Part shown: in pieces, positions 20,247-29,334 of the stretch | How the letters are laid out: every line of letters starts with the position of its first letter | How positions within the stretch are numbered: position 1 is the stretch's first letter | Source: a virus | Length of the DNA: 50,016 bases | IMG/VR virus record: IMGVR_UViG_3300044547_001062 | Location: 1-50,016 of that record | Strand: one strand, 5' to 3' | Notes under the pieces: generated by a model | What the model saw: only the letters and a program-made list of their open reading frames with translations | Told to the model about the DNA's origin: nothing | Databases searched by the model: none | Program-made: the position numbers and the translations under genes

Positions 20247-20413
20247 TAAAATGGATTGCATCTAATTTGGCAATACCATTTTGGGTTGTTGGTCACGTGC
20301 ACCTAACCATGAATATTTATAAAGACATTTATGAGATATTATCATCATTTGGAATGAATTTAATTGTTATTTATGGGTTTTGGTTGGAATGGAAAGACCG
20401 AAAGAAAATCTAA
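20225..20413 (+). CDS. Small two-segment membrane protein
   Basis: The protein has 62 residues starting MEFLRYVIKWIASNLAIPFW. Two hydrophobic segments (about 8-25 and 38-55) are joined by a short loop, and the C-terminus is basic (EWKDRKKI), so both ends probably face the cytoplasm. It overlaps the previous gene by 22 bases; a start at 20204 is less likely. It might be a holin-like or envelope protein, but nothing specific supports that. Confidence 0.55.
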   Translation: MEFLRYVIKWIASNLAIPFWVVGHVHLTMNIYKDIYEILSSFGMNLIVIYGFWLEWKDRKKI

Positions 20414-20462
20414 AATCTATTTATAATCATAAAACATATATTATTTTTAAAAAAAACATAAG

Positions 20463-20660
20463 ATGGGAGCACAACATTTAACACAACAAGAAAAGGCAAA
20501 ATTGTATGACGATATGCTTTTGAGATATCAAAGACTTCAAGAACAAGTTAGATTGATTAAGGCAAAAAGTTTTGAGGTTTCAGATGAAGACCAAAGACAA
20601 ATCAATATAATTGAGTCGAGTATGAAAAGATTATATAACGACACTCAAAAGTTATTTTAA
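20463..20660 (+). CDS. Small helical protein of unknown function
   Basis: The protein has 65 residues starting MGAQHLTQQEKAKLYDDMLL, almost all helical with heptad spacing (coiled coil likely). L-T-Q-Q-E-K near the start weakly recalls the L-T-E-x-E-K tags but lacks the Glu at the cleavage position. A terminator follows. Confidence 0.65.
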   Translation: MGAQHLTQQEKAKLYDDMLLRYQRLQEQVRLIKAKSFEVSDEDQRQINIIESSMKRLYNDTQKLF

Positions 20661-20669
20661 AAAATAAAA

Positions 20670-20691
20670 CCCACTTATTAGTGGGTTTTTT
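20670..20691. terminator. Bidirectional terminator
   Basis: CCCACT-TATT-AGTGGG with T runs on both strands, between the convergent 20463 and 20694 genes. Confidence 0.8.
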
Positions 20692-20693
20692 AT

Positions 20694-21368
20694 TTATTTA
20701 AATTTTAATCCTGTTAGTCTCTCGATAACTGACACATCAACTTGGTTATTCAAATAACCATCAGGTTTTGATGTATCATTAACAAATAAGAATGCGTTCC
20801 ATTCATTTGTTTTTTTAACATAAAAAACTTTCCAACACTTTTCAGGAACGGCAACTCTACCGATTCTTTTAACCTCACCGATATTACCACACCAAACATG
20901 TATACTATCTTTTTCACTTGCTAATTTTCTTGTTAACACTTCAACTGATTTCCAATCACCAGCATTTAAACTTCTATATTGTGGTGACATATTTGAGAAA
21001 TAAAAACATTCATCTTGAATTTGTTGTGTTTGACATAAATTATCTGCAGCTGGCATCATGTGACCTCTATCAGTTCCACTTCCAACGTAATCTTTAGCGA
21101 TATCGGTTTCTTTTGGTAAAAGTGGGTCAGGTTTAAAATTGTCTTTTCTCTTTAGTGGTGTAGTACAAGTAACCATTGATTTTGTTACCCACCATTCAAC
21201 CATTACGGGATACATTTTTGATTTACTAAAAACAGAAATGTAATTAATATGGTTTAATCTTACAGTATCACTGTAATCTTGAGAGACTTTTTGAATGTTC
21301 GTATTCAATTGTCCGTTTGCAATTATACTAAATAGTATAATACTTGTGAGTATAAAAATTTTCTTCAT
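20694..21368 (-). CDS. Secreted DNA/RNA non-specific endonuclease (NUC1/DRGH family)
   Basis: The protein has 224 residues. The signal peptide is residues 1-19 (IFILTSIILFSIIANG). The DRGHM motif with Asp100, Arg101 and catalytic His103, followed by PAADN, and the metal-binding Asn126 in FSNMSPQ, identify a beta-beta-alpha-metal nuclease of the Serratia/NUC1 type. It cleaves single- and double-stranded DNA and RNA. With a signal peptide it should act in the periplasm or outside, where it could degrade DNA from lysed cells, or competing phage DNA as it enters. It stands alone on the minus strand. Confidence 0.9.
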   Translation of the reverse strand: MKKIFILTSIILFSIIANGQLNTNIQKVSQDYSDTVRLNHINYISVFSKSKMYPVMVEWWVTKSMVTCTTPLKRKDNFKPDPLLPKETDIAKDYVGSGTDRGHMMPAADNLCQTQQIQDECFYFSNMSPQYRSLNAGDWKSVEVLTRKLASEKDSIHVWCGNIGEVKRIGRVAVPEKCWKVFYVKKTNEWNAFLFVNDTSKPDGYLNNQVDVSVIERLTGLKFK

Positions 21369-21404
21369 ACTATTAAATATTTATACATATAATATTTATT
21401 ATTA

Positions 21405-21411
21405 TATTTAT
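21405..21411 (+). promoter_or_regulatory. TATTTAT-class promoter candidate
   Basis: TATTTAT ends 4 bases before the ATG at 21416. Confidence 0.55.
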
Positions 21412-21415
21412 TAGT

Positions 21416-21922
21416 ATGGGAACAAAATTTACGCTTACAGAACAAGAAAGAGAAGATATTAAAAAACAATATCAATATCTAATCAAAGAATCTGATGATA
21501 AAAAAGATGATAGAAAATTCTGTCATGGAGGAAATGTAAAGACATTAGAAGAGATCGTTGGTGATGACACCATGGAAGATTATATTGAGGGAGTTCAAAT
21601 TAGACCTAACGGAGTTAATGGTTTGGTTGATAAAATTGAACTATTAAAGACACTTAGAATTCATCCAAAAGTATCCGATGGTGGAGAACACTTGGCTAGT
21701 GAGATTATGAACCATTTGAAAACATATAAGCCATATAATTATTTCGATGAGACTAAAAATGAGTGTAACTCGGCAATGGATAAAATTATTGAATTGTATA
21801 AAGAACATGAAAGTGGTGAAGAATTGGTTAAAGATATTGAAAAGGTTTATGCAATGCAACACATCTCACCAAGGGCAAAAGAATTCTTAAAACACGGTCT
21901 TGGAATGCTTAGAGGTAAATAA
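21416..21922 (+). CDS. LTEQ-tagged protein of unknown function
   Basis: The protein has 168 residues starting MGTKFTLTEQEREDIKKQY. The L-T-E-Q motif and following helix (YQYLIKESDDKK) match the tag class seen at 18179, 18410 and 23477. The mature part is helical, with EEIVGDDTMEDYIEGVQIRP and HISPRAKEFLKHGLGMLRGK. Function unknown; possibly packaged. Confidence 0.7.
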   Translation: MGTKFTLTEQEREDIKKQYQYLIKESDDKKDDRKFCHGGNVKTLEEIVGDDTMEDYIEGVQIRPNGVNGLVDKIELLKTLRIHPKVSDGGEHLASEIMNHLKTYKPYNYFDETKNECNSAMDKIIELYKEHESGEELVKDIEKVYAMQHISPRAKEFLKHGLGMLRGK

Positions 21923-21954
21923 CTTTGATTTTTATTTTTAAATTATTATAATTA

Positions 21955-21984
21955 ATGTCTCACACTTGTGGGACATTTTTTTTT
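21955..21984 (+). terminator. Rho-independent terminator
   Basis: An ATGTCTCAC/GTGGGACAT stem, then nine T. The apparent ATG at 21955 is the left arm of this hairpin. Confidence 0.8.
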
Positions 21985-22365
21985 ATGACAAATGAAAAAC
22001 CAGACAATATAGCAGATAATCCAAGTTTACTTCCTTATGCGAGTAATGTTGGCGCACCACCAATAATTGCGACAGATTTAACCACGTTTAAACAAAACGG
22101 TCTCTCGAAAGTGGAGAAAGTTTTTGACCGAAGATATAAAGAACTTGTAGAACAAGCAGAAACCCTCCAAAAATCGTTTATGATAACTCAAGAGGTGTAT
22201 GACTCAAAATATAAATTTGAACCTCTTATAGGTGAGATATACCACCTATATGAAGATTCAGATGGTGGTCGTACATTGTCTTTGATTGAGCCAACCCATT
22301 GGAATAGGAAACATATTTATTCGGTTATTCTTAATTCAGACATGACATGGACCAAGATAGATTAA
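21985..22365 (+). CDS. DUF2452 family protein
   Basis: The protein has 126 residues starting MTNEKPDNIADNPSLLPYAS. NPSLLPYASNVGAPPI, the helix with VEQAETLQKSFMITQEVYDS, and KFEPLIGEIYHLYE match the order of the DUF2452 family of Bacteroidota and phages. The ATG at 21985 lies directly after the terminator T run. An ATG at 21955 would start inside the hairpin and is rejected. The biochemical role of the family is unknown. Confidence 0.85.
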   Translation: MTNEKPDNIADNPSLLPYASNVGAPPIIATDLTTFKQNGLSKVEKVFDRRYKELVEQAETLQKSFMITQEVYDSKYKFEPLIGEIYHLYEDSDGGRTLSLIEPTHWNRKHIYSVILNSDMTWTKID

Positions 22366-22595
22366 AGAAACTTATACAATCTGCGTTGGACACTTCATAC
22401 GATGAATCATTACTGATAACCGAATTTAGAGCATTACCAACACACTCATATGATAATGAAAAAGGTGAATGGGTTCCTGATTCACATTCATTATTTTTAG
22501 TCGTTAAAAAAACAAAAGATTGTGAGAATTGTAAAAACGTATCAAGACTTATAGAGTCAGTATTTGGATTTGAATGTGTGGTCGATTTTTCCTAG
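22347..22595 (+). CDS. Small protein of unknown function
   Basis: The protein has 82 residues starting MDQDRLKKLIQSALDTSYDE. The pattern of helix, strand pair with SHSLFLVVKKT, and CENCKNVSRLIESVFGFEC recalls the ITES family body without its tag. It overlaps the DUF2452 gene by 19 bases, so translation is coupled. A terminator follows at its stop. Confidence 0.7.
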   Translation: MDQDRLKKLIQSALDTSYDESLLITEFRALPTHSYDNEKGEWVPDSHSLFLVVKKTKDCENCKNVSRLIESVFGFECVVDFS

Positions 22596-22619
22596 AACTA
22601 GTAATAGACTAGTTTTTTT
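22596..22619 (+). terminator. Rho-independent terminator
   Basis: AACTAGT-AATAG-ACTAGTT followed by T. Confidence 0.75.
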
Positions 22620-22655
22620 ATTTGGTTGGTATATTTATCATAAAAACATATTTTA

Positions 22656-22964
22656 ATGGAAAATCAATCATTTTGGGCTGTATTGGCAACACTTATTACA
22701 GTATTAGGGAGTTCAGCGGCTTGGAGGTATTACGAAAAAAGGTCAATGCAAAGAGATAGAGACGAAGATTTTATTCGCCATGACTGTAGAGATAGAATAT
22801 CAAAATTAGAAGCGTTATTGGTTGCAAGTAGTCAAGAAAAAGACAACATGAGACAAACCATTTTAGAATTAACCGAAAAAGTTGCTCAACTTACAGTCAA
22901 AGTTGAGTTCATGCAGAAAGAAAACGCCGAGTTGATGAGTACAATGGCTAAAAGAAATCATTAA
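22656..22964 (+). CDS. Membrane-anchored coiled-coil protein
   Basis: The protein has 102 residues. A hydrophobic segment at about residues 7-23 (AVLATLITVLGSSAAW) is followed by a basic stretch (RYYEKRSMQRDR) and a long coiled coil (SKLEALLVASSQEKD, then LTEKVAQLTVKVEFMQKE). The layout resembles i-spanin or membrane-bound tail or holin-regulating proteins of phages, but no motif proves it. Its stop overlaps that of the minus gene at 22961. Confidence 0.7.
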   Translation: MENQSFWAVLATLITVLGSSAAWRYYEKRSMQRDRDEDFIRHDCRDRISKLEALLVASSQEKDNMRQTILELTEKVAQLTVKVEFMQKENAELMSTMAKRNH

Positions 22965-23245
22965 ACATCCCATCTAACCATCAATTTTAATTTTTGATCT
23001 GGAAAAAAATAAACCAAACAATCAGAAACTAAAACTTCAGCCATAGAGGTATCCAAAATATCCTCATTAATTACACCACCCAACAACACAATAACCTCAA
23101 TCATTACGCTGTTGTCGGATATTCCAAAATTAATATTATGAATTTTAATGTAAGACCCCTCACCATAAAATAATTTTACGGAATCACCTTTTAAATCATT
23201 AATATAGTTCTCAATTAAGCTATACAATCTCCTTTTATTATCCAT
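22961..23245 (-). CDS. Protein of unknown function
   Basis: The protein has 94 residues starting MDNKRRLYSLIENYINDLK. The layout is helix, strands and an acidic middle (IEVIVLLGGVINEDI), ending FFPDQKLKLMVRWDV. The fold pattern resembles the ITES family body (N-terminal helix with Y-I-N, final strands) without the tag. Function unknown. Confidence 0.65.
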   Translation of the reverse strand: MDNKRRLYSLIENYINDLKGDSVKLFYGEGSYIKIHNINFGISDNSVMIEVIVLLGGVINEDILDTSMAEVLVSDCLVYFFPDQKLKLMVRWDV

Positions 23246-23286
23246 TACAATAATAATAAGAAAAACATAAATAAAATATAGACAAA

Positions 23287-23430
23287 TTACCCCTGACCTC
23301 TATTTGGTTTTACATAATTCTTGGAGTTTTTATTATTAGATGTCTTCGTCTTGGCATGAACACCAGGTCTTGTAATTTTATTTTTTACTCTTTTTATTGA
23401 GGTTGTTGTTGAATTTTTTGCTTTTGCCAT
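23287..23430 (-). CDS. Small basic protein (RPGVHAKTKTS family)
   Basis: The protein has 47 residues starting MAKAKNSTTTSIKRVKNKIT. It is very basic with the motif RPGVHAKTKTSNNKNSKNYV and ends KPNRGQG. I recall this motif from small proteins of phages and Bacteroidota; its regular K/S/N repeat suggests binding to RNA, ribosome or DNA. It fills the gap between 22961 and 23477. Function unknown. Confidence 0.7.
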   Translation of the reverse strand: MAKAKNSTTTSIKRVKNKITRPGVHAKTKTSNNKNSKNYVKPNRGQG

Positions 23431-23465
23431 TATATTTGTTGTTATTTTTTACATAAATACACTTA

Positions 23466-23472
23466 TATTTAT
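23466..23472 (+). promoter_or_regulatory. TATTTAT-class promoter candidate
   Basis: TATTTAT ends 4 bases before the ATG at 23477. Confidence 0.55.
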
Positions 23473-23476
23473 TAAT

Positions 23477-23770
23477 ATGAACCTTACAGAATCAGAAAAA
23501 AAAGAAATATTATCAAAATATGATGGAACCACTTCTGATGAGTTATTAAACCATCTTAAAAGAAACTTTCCTGTAAATGAAATTAAATTTGATTGGATGA
23601 AAAAACCAATTAAGCAAATCTCTATTGATTACAAAACTTATAACATTGAATACAATAAAAAATATTTGGTTGGTAAACTAGCGAACTATCTTGAAAATGA
23701 ATGGACACATTTAGATAACGCGGTCTTAAGAAGAACAATCAAAAAATTTCTTGACGGGCACTTGTTGTGA
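23477..23770 (+). CDS. LTES-tagged protein of unknown function
   Basis: The protein has 97 residues starting MNLTESEKKEILSKYDGTTS. The tag is short (L-T-E-S at residues 3-6). The body has several strands and a final helix (VLRRTIKKFLDGHLL) and is strongly basic. Function unknown. Confidence 0.7.
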   Translation: MNLTESEKKEILSKYDGTTSDELLNHLKRNFPVNEIKFDWMKKPIKQISIDYKTYNIEYNKKYLVGKLANYLENEWTHLDNAVLRRTIKKFLDGHLL

Positions 23771-23792
23771 TAAAAAAATATTCGTATCTTTG
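23762..23792 (+). promoter_or_regulatory. Bacteroidota-type leaderless promoter
   Basis: TTG (23762-23764), 20 bases, TATCTTTG (23785-23792), then exactly 4 bases to the ATG at 23797. The -33 part lies in the end of the previous gene. Confidence 0.7.
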
Positions 23793-23796
23793 TGGT

Positions 23797-23916
23797 ATGA
23801 AAAAAGGGGATAGTAGCGAACTTCCCCTTTTAAGTGTTATCATAACGATAACGGTCCTAATAGTCCCCATCGTTGTGGGGAGGCTGATTTACAATAAATA
23901 TCAAATAGAATGTTAA
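23797..23916 (+). CDS. 39-residue membrane peptide
   Basis: The peptide starts MKKGDSSELPLLSVIITITV and continues as a single hydrophobic segment (SVIITITVLIVPIVVG), ending RLIYNKYQIEC. The complete promoter with 4-base spacing supports it. Its end overlaps the next gene by 7 bases. A small single-pass membrane protein of unknown role. Confidence 0.7.
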   Translation: MKKGDSSELPLLSVIITITVLIVPIVVGRLIYNKYQIEC

Positions 23917-24152
23917 TACATATAGGTGTTGAAGAATTAGAAGAAAATTTTAGGTCTCATTGGAGAAATAACTTGATTTCTCATCCACACATTGATTATG
24001 CGACAAACGCAATTCACGGTTGGTTTGAAAATAAAGACTGTGTCATTTTTAGATTTAAAGATTATGGGTATATTCATGACAATAGGTCAAACACTTATAA
24101 CGTATCATCAGGGTCGGCAGGAATTATAATTCAAATAATTAAAAATAAGTAA
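23910..24152 (+). CDS. Small protein of unknown function
   Basis: The protein has 80 residues starting MLIHIGVEELEENFRSHWRN. It is His/Asn-rich with FRFKDYGYIHDNRSN and ends in a strand (GSAGIIIQIIKNK). It is coupled to the membrane peptide by overlap. Function unknown. Confidence 0.6.
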   Translation: MLIHIGVEELEENFRSHWRNNLISHPHIDYATNAIHGWFENKDCVIFRFKDYGYIHDNRSNTYNVSSGSAGIIIQIIKNK

Positions 24153-24159
24153 AAAAATA

Positions 24160-24191
24160 TTTGGTAGTTTAAAAAAAATGTCTTACATTTG
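24160..24191 (+). promoter_or_regulatory. Bacteroidota-type promoter
   Basis: TTTG (24160-24163), 20 bases and TACATTTG (24184-24191), 23 bases before the ATG at 24215. Confidence 0.7.
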
Positions 24192-24214
24192 TAACACAAT
24201 AAACAACTACAAAT

Positions 24215-24469
24215 ATGTCAACAGAAAAATTAATCAGAGACAAAGACGGACGATACAATTATTTGTTTAATTGGATTGGTGGTGGATTTAATGATGTTTG
24301 GGCATTTAATATAAAAGATGCTCGTGATATTGTTAAGAAACAACGTAAAGAATCTGAGGAAAAATATCCAACACATGTAAAGTTGGTTGCTGACCCAAAA
24401 TCGTTCAGAAAGGCAACAAGAAAAATGTCTGAAGAACAGAATAGAATGGGTTGGATGATGACAATGTAG
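24215..24469 (+). CDS. Phage protein of unknown function
   Basis: The protein has 84 residues starting MSTEKLIRDKDGRYNYLFNW. The pattern NWIGGGFNDVWAFNIKDARD is one I recall from small phage proteins; it would form a strand-loop-helix element. A Lys/Met-rich C-terminus follows (SFRKATRKMSEEQNRMGW). Own promoter with a short leader. Function unknown. Confidence 0.7.
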   Translation: MSTEKLIRDKDGRYNYLFNWIGGGFNDVWAFNIKDARDIVKKQRKESEEKYPTHVKLVADPKSFRKATRKMSEEQNRMGWMMTM

Positions 24470-24521
24470 TTGTTAAATTTGGAGATTTATACTCATGACG
24501 ACAGAATAATTAAATAAAGAT

Positions 24522-24546
24522 AGGGGATATTTAATCCCCTTTTTTA
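24522..24546 (+). terminator. Rho-independent terminator
   Basis: AGGGGAT-ATTTA-ATCCCCT with six T. Confidence 0.85.
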
Positions 24547-24579
24547 TTTCCGTATATTTATAGGGGAATAAGAAACTTT

Positions 24580-27500
24580 ATGTCATTCTCAAGACCATTT
24601 ACATATAATCCATCACCTAATCCACTAATTAATGGTACTGAACAAGTTGGTAGTTTAGCAGTTGGAACACCAACATCAGGATTTACAAATAATCCACAAT
24701 TTTGGAACGGACCTGACGAAGCGTTGGGGTATGTTATTGCTTATCCTGTTTCAGGAGGAACTCATCCAACACCAATTTCGGGTGTAACAGCATATCTTGG
24801 TTTTAAAGGAACCAAAAACATGACTAATCCATTAAGTGAATCAACATTTGTGGAATTGGTTAACAGTTCATTTAATCAAAGTTTCACAAATGGGGACGAG
24901 GCTTCATATTATTTATTGAGTGAAGGATATTGGACATCTTACCCCTACACACCACTTTTCTCAGTTCAATTTTTTGAGTCAGGTTCTGATGTAATATTAT
25001 CTTATGAGGGTCGACTTAACTTAGATGGTTTAGATTTTGTTGAAAGTGGTTCTTTAGGATTCGGTGGTGGAGTAGTACCAAATGTTGGTGTATTTCTAAA
25101 TCAAGACGTAAATGGTTTTTCAGCATACGGTGGAGCCACGTTTAATGTCCCAACCTCTTTTGGTTCAGGAGAGGGGGGTGTTTCAGATTTGGGTAGTGGT
25201 AATAGTTTTGGTGTGTTTAACCCGTACGGCAGTTATTTTCTTTTAGTTCCTACGGGATATACATCGTTTGAAGATTATATCCAAGGGTCATTATTATTTA
25301 CAGGACAAACACTTACAAGTTTGGGAATGAATACTGGCACATACAACTATAGTTGGGGGGGATACTTGGGACAATCATTTGTTCTTACAATTGGAGGACC
25401 AGCTCCAACACCAACACCAACAGGGACAATTGCGGTTACACCAACTAATACACCAACACCAACTAATACACCTACAGGAACTGCGGCTGAAACGCCAACT
25501 CCTACACCTACAGGTACACCTGCTGAAACACCAACAGGAACTGCGGCGGCAACTCAAACACCATCAGTTACACCAACATTAACACAAACACCAACTCCAA
25601 CTGATTTAAGTGCGATTACCACTTACACCATCTCAGGATGTAGTAGTTCAAATGTTATTGTCGCTGATTTAGGACCAGGAGCATTTTTCCCTGGTGATAC
25701 ATTCTATTTGGACTTTACAGGAGCGACTGCAACTGAATGTTACACAATTATCAATAAAATCAACGCAACACCTACAGATGGTGGTAACCCAATATCTTCC
25801 TATCCTAATTGTGCCGATTGTATTGACGGAACAACCACAACTTACACAATTTCAGGATGTACTACTTTGAATGTATTAGTCGCTGATTTAGGACCAGGAG
25901 CATTCGGTGCTGGTGATATATTCAACATGACATTTACAGGAGCAACTCCAAGTGGATGTTACAGAATTGTCAATAAGATTGTTGCTACCCCAACAGATAC
26001 AGGAGCACCACTAACTTTCTATTTTAATTGTGATGATTGTGAGGCTTCATTGGTAACACCAACACCTACGGCAACACCAACAAATACTGAAACTCCAACT
26101 GAGACTCCTACACCTACGGTAACAGAAACTCCAACAGGAACACCATCTGTAACAGAAACACCAACTGAGACTCCTACACCGACAGTGACGGAAACTCCGA
26201 CAGGAACACCAGCGGTAACACCAACAAATACGGAAACACCAACTGAGACTCCTACACCGACAGTAACTGAAACACCAACTAATACTCCAACAGAGACGGA
26301 AACACCAACACCAACTCCGACAGGAACAATTGGAGCGACACCTACTGAAACGGAAACTCCTACTCCAACACCAACTGAGACTCCAACAGGAACTCCATCG
26401 GTGACAGAAACACCAACTGAGACTCCAACAGGAACTCCTGAGGTAACACAAACAAATACTCCAACAAATACGGAAACACCAACTGAAACTCCTACACCAA
26501 CTCCGACTGAAACTCCAACAGGAACACCATCGGTAACACCAACAAATACAACTACACCTACTACAACACCTTCAGTATGTACTCCTACCGCAACGCAAAA
26601 CGTGGCGGGTGTTGATGGATTAACAGGATTTTTCTTTGGTGGATTCCCAACACCACTTGGAATAGTTCAAGTTGGATGGTATGCTAATGGACCTGGTGTT
26701 TTAGACGCATTGGTCACTAATATTGATAGTGTGAATCAAAATATTACTATAGCTCCAGGAAACGGAGTATTTGTTTCTGGTAGTTTCTATACTTTCTGTA
26801 ACGCACCTCAATTCCCTAATGTTACACCAACATCGACTCCAACTGAGACGGAAACTCCTACTCCTACACCAACAAATACTGAGACTCCGACTAATACTCC
26901 AACTGAAACACCTACAAATACACCAACCAATACGCCTACTGAAACTCCAACACCTACTCCAACTGAAACACCTACCGAGACTCCTACTGAAACTCCTACT
27001 GAAACTCCTACTGAAACTCCAACAAATACTCCAACTGAAACACCAACTGTAACCGAAACTCCAACAGGAACACCAACAGGAACACCAGAAGCAGAAACTC
27101 CTACTCCTACACCAACAAATACTGAGACTCCGACTAATACTCCAACTGAAACACCTACAAATACACCAACCAATACGCCTACAGAAACTGAAACACCTAC
27201 TCCAACTCCTACGAATACAGAAACTCCAACCAATACTCCAACTGAAACAGAAACTCCAACTGAAACACCAACTAATACTCCAACAGGAACACCAGAAGCA
27301 GAAACTCCTACTCCTACACCGACAGTAACTGAAACTCCAACTAATACTCCTACACCAACTGTAACAGAAACTCCAACAAATACGCCTACTAATACTACAA
27401 CCACCACACCTTCAGTTACACCAACAAACAGTATTAATGGTAGTGCGTTGTTCAATGATACTAATTTCCTTACTATAAGTGGAAACACAGGTACTGCTAT

Positions 27501-28989
27501 GGGAATAGGTGATTTTACTTGGGAGTGTTGGGTTTATCCGACTAGTAGTTTAGGATTTCAAACATTTATAGACACTAGAACAAATCCACTTAGTGGTGGT
27601 GATACTACAGGTTATTATTTTGGTACAAATAATAACACATTAACTCCTATGGTTTATACAAATGGCATTCTTTTACAATCAACAAACAACATAACATTAA
27701 ATGGATGGAATCACGTTGCGTTGACTAAAGTAAGCGGAACCTTAAATATTTGGATAAATGGTGTTAATAGTGGTAGTGTCTCAGATGCGTTTACAAATTT
27801 GACAAACCAAAGAATACTCATCGGAGGTGCCGCTGCCAACTCGGCAGCATTAACTTTAACAGGAAACCTTAGTAATATTCGTATTACAAAAGGAGTTGCG
27901 GTCTACACGGCAAACTTTACTAAACCAACAACTAACTTTACCGTAACTCAATCAGCAAATGTTAATGGTAATCCATCGGCAGCAATTACGTCAGGACAAA
28001 CCCAAGTATTATTAAACACTAATTTTGGTGGTGGATTCTTAACAGATACTTCTACCAATAACTTTACTGTAGTAAATAATAACGGAGTGACGAGTTCGAC
28101 TTTTGAGCCATTTACTCCTATTCCATTCCCAACACCAACTCCAACTAATACTCCTACTAACACCGCAACTCCAACACCAACAACAACCGAGACTCCTACA
28201 GAAACTCCAACAAATACTCCTACACCGACAGTAACAGAAACTCCAACAAATACTCCTACACCTACTAATACTGAAACACCAACTAATACTCCTACACCAA
28301 CAAATACTGAAACTCCTACACCAACTATAACTGAAACACCAACTAATACTCCTACACCAACTATAACTGAAACACCAACTAATACTCCTACACCAACTAT
28401 AACTGAAACACCAACTAATACTCCTACACCAACTATAACTGAAACTCCAACAAATACTCCTACACCAACTATAACTGAAACTCCTACTGAAACACCAACA
28501 AATACTCCAACACCAACAGTAACTCCTACATCGGGAGTAACAGGTGATTTTAATATAACCATTTCACAAGTAACAGGCCCTAACGTTGTATGGTCAGGTT
28601 CGGGTTCATTTAATTTAAGTGGTTTAACATCTGGTGGAAGTCCAAGTGGTCTTGCAGTGTCTGAAGTATCAAACGGACTTTGGATAGTAGGACCAACAGG
28701 ATCTATTAATTTTAATGCATACAATGGTGTGACAACATTCCCATCTAACTTTGGAACAGGAGGTACATTTTTCCCTGACTCAGGTTCAGGAAGTTTTGGT
28801 ATAGTATCAAATGAAACAAACAGAACTTTATTAGTACCTACAGGATATGTCTCAGGTGACTTTATAATTGGTACTTCAACATATGAAGGTGAAACACTTA
28901 TATCTATGGGATTAAGTGCAGGAGATATATTCACTTGGAGTTGGGGTTCAGGAGAAAATACAAGTACAATAGTGATGAGTATCATATAA
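24580..28989 (+). CDS. Giant Thr/Pro-repeat surface or fibre protein with LamG-like domain
   Basis: The protein has 1,469 residues. Domains are: an N-terminal beta-rich part (1-270) ending in [14 protein letters not shown]; a PT-rich block (275-342); two copies of a 65-residue domain (about 347-412 and 419-487, TYTISGC...ADLGPGAF); PT blocks at 492-666 and 747-951; a concanavalin/LamG-like domain (about 952-1180, [22 protein letters not shown]); a PT block at 1183-1317; and a C-terminal domain (1318-1469) related to the N-terminal one ([13 protein letters not shown]). There is no signal peptide, as expected for a virion fibre. LamG-like domains often bind glycans, so host attachment is likely. 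The PT blocks act as stiff spacers that may be glycosylated. A TATTTAT motif lies about 18 bases upstream. Confidence 0.8.
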   Translation: MSFSRPFTYNPSPNPLINGTEQVGSLAVGTPTSGFTNNPQFWNGPDEALGYVIAYPVSGGTHPTPISGVTAYLGFKGTKNMTNPLSESTFVELVNSSFNQSFTNGDEASYYLLSEGYWTSYPYTPLFSVQFFESGSDVILSYEGRLNLDGLDFVESGSLGFGGGVVPNVGVFLNQDVNGFSAYGGATFNVPTSFGSGEGGVSDLGSGNSFGVFNPYGSYFLLVPTGYTSFEDYIQGSLLFTGQTLTSLGMNTGTYNYSWGGYLGQSFVLTIGGPAPTPTPTGTIAVTPTNTPTPTNTPTGTAAETPTPTPTGTPAETPTGTAAATQTPSVTPTLTQTPTPTDLSAITTYTISGCSSSNVIVADLGPGAFFPGDTFYLDFTGATATECYTIINKINATPTDGGNPISSYPNCADCIDGTTTTYTISGCTTLNVLVADLGPGAFGAGDIFNMTFTGATPSGCYRIVNKIVATPTDTGAPLTFYFNCDDCEASLVTPTPTATPTNTETPTETPTPTVTETPTGTPSVTETPTETPTPTVTETPTGTPAVTPTNTETPTETPTPTVTETPTNTPTETETPTPTPTGTIGATPTETETPTPTPTETPTGTPSVTETPTETPTGTPEVTQTNTPTNTETPTETPTPTPTETPTGTPSVTPTNTTTPTTTPSVCTPTATQNVAGVDGLTGFFFGGFPTPLGIVQVGWYANGPGVLDALVTNIDSVNQNITIAPGNGVFVSGSFYTFCNAPQFPNVTPTSTPTETETPTPTPTNTETPTNTPTETPTNTPTNTPTETPTPTPTETPTETPTETPTETPTETPTNTPTETPTVTETPTGTPTGTPEAETPTPTPTNTETPTNTPTETPTNTPTNTPTETETPTPTPTNTETPTNTPTETETPTETPTNTPTGTPEAETPTPTPTVTETPTNTPTPTVTETPTNTPTNTTTTTPSVTPTNSINGSALFNDTNFLTISGNTGTAMGIGDFTWECWVYPTSSLGFQTFIDTRTNPLSGGDTTGYYFGTNNNTLTPMVYTNGILLQSTNNITLNGWNHVALTKVSGTLNIWINGVNSGSVSDAFTNLTNQRILIGGAAANSAALTLTGNLSNIRITKGVAVYTANFTKPTTNFTVTQSANVNGNPSAAITSGQTQVLLNTNFGGGFLTDTSTNNFTVVNNNGVTSSTFEPFTPIPFPTPTPTNTPTNTATPTPTTTETPTETPTNTPTPTVTETPTNTPTPTNTETPTNTPTPTNTETPTPTITETPTNTPTPTITETPTNTPTPTITETPTNTPTPTITETPTNTPTPTITETPTETPTNTPTPTVTPTSGVTGDFNITISQVTGPNVVWSGSGSFNLSGLTSGGSPSGLAVSEVSNGLWIVGPTGSINFNAYNGVTTFPSNFGTGGTFFPDSGSGSFGIVSNETNRTLLVPTGYVSGDFIIGTSTYEGETLISMGLSAGDIFTWSWGSGENTSTIVMSII
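25405..25605 (+). repeat. PT-rich coding repeat block 1
   Basis: Degenerate short units of CCAAC(A/T)- and ACTCCTAC-type codons encode TPTNTP, ETPT and TGTP. Low complexity and variable in order. Confidence 0.85.
26056..26577 (+). repeat. PT-rich coding repeat block 2
   Basis: About 174 codons of [18 protein letters not shown]-like units. Synonymous changes between units show that it did not arise in one step. Confidence 0.85.
26821..27432 (+). repeat. PT-rich coding repeat block 3
   Basis: About 204 codons of the same type. A longer segment containing [20 protein letters not shown] recurs twice within it. Confidence 0.85.
28129..28530 (+). repeat. PT-rich coding repeat block 4 with 36-base tandem units
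   Basis: It includes an almost perfect 36-base tandem repeat starting at 28321, 28357, 28393, 28429 and (partial) 28465, encoding [12 protein letters not shown]. The uniform unit suggests recent slippage. Confidence 0.9.
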
Positions 28990-29020
28990 TAGATATTTAT
29001 TAATATAAAACCAAGATACT

Positions 29021-29275
29021 ATGAAAAAATTTTTTAGCAACTTATTTAACGACAATAACTCAATTAATGAAAAGGCGGTTATCGGATTTATGGCATTTAC
29101 AATGATGTGCATGTTCGCAGTAGTTGACATCATAACAGGCGCAATGAATAAACCACTATTGATTAATGAGTTTATTTTTGATTCATTTAAATTTATCACA
29201 ATTGCTTGTTTTGGTATTGCATCCGTTGATAAGTTCATCAACCTGACAAAAGGTAAAAACGAAGACGAAGAGTAA
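29021..29275 (+). CDS. Small two-segment membrane protein (holin-like)
   Basis: The protein has 84 residues starting MKKFFSNLFNDNNSINEKAV. Hydrophobic segments are at about 22-42 (GFMAFTMMCMFAVVDIITG) and 53-70 (FKFITIACFGIASV). The charged C-terminus (TKGKNEDEE) is typical of small phage holins and tail-membrane proteins. Size, topology and position after the fibre gene suit a holin, but no family motif confirms it. A terminator follows. Confidence 0.65.
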   Translation: MKKFFSNLFNDNNSINEKAVIGFMAFTMMCMFAVVDIITGAMNKPLLINEFIFDSFKFITIACFGIASVDKFINLTKGKNEDEE

Positions 29276-29282
29276 CTTACTA

Positions 29283-29309
29283 ATCCCCACTCACAAGGTG
29301 GGGATTTTT
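29283..29309 (+). terminator. Rho-independent terminator
   Basis: ATCCCCAC-tcacaag-GTGGGGAT followed by T. Same hairpin type as at 18362. Confidence 0.85.
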
Positions 29310-29321
29310 GTTATTATCAAG

Positions 29322-29328
29322 TATTTAT
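29322..29328 (+). promoter_or_regulatory. TATTTAT-class promoter candidate
   Basis: TATTTAT ends 6 bases before the ATG at 29335. Confidence 0.55.
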
Positions 29329-29334
29329 TGAGAT

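Noticed and set aside
21955-21984. N-terminal extension MSHTCGTFFF of the DUF2452 protein
   Set aside because: These codons are the stem and T run of a terminator. The DUF2452 match begins after the ATG at 21985.
26047-26451. Minus-strand Cys/Ser/Trp-rich frame
   Set aside because: A shadow of the ACN/CCN repeats in another frame.
26808-27488. Minus-strand frame of 226 codons
   Set aside because: A low-complexity V-G-V mirror of PT codons, with no promoter.
28321-28500. CRISPR-like array (36-base units)
   Set aside because: The units are directly adjacent without unique spacers and keep the protein frame.
27948-28985. Minus-strand frame of 345 codons opposite the repeat protein
   Set aside because: It is the complement of Thr/Pro repeats and reads as V-G-V repeats. 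It has no start signal, and the plus frame has clear domains.
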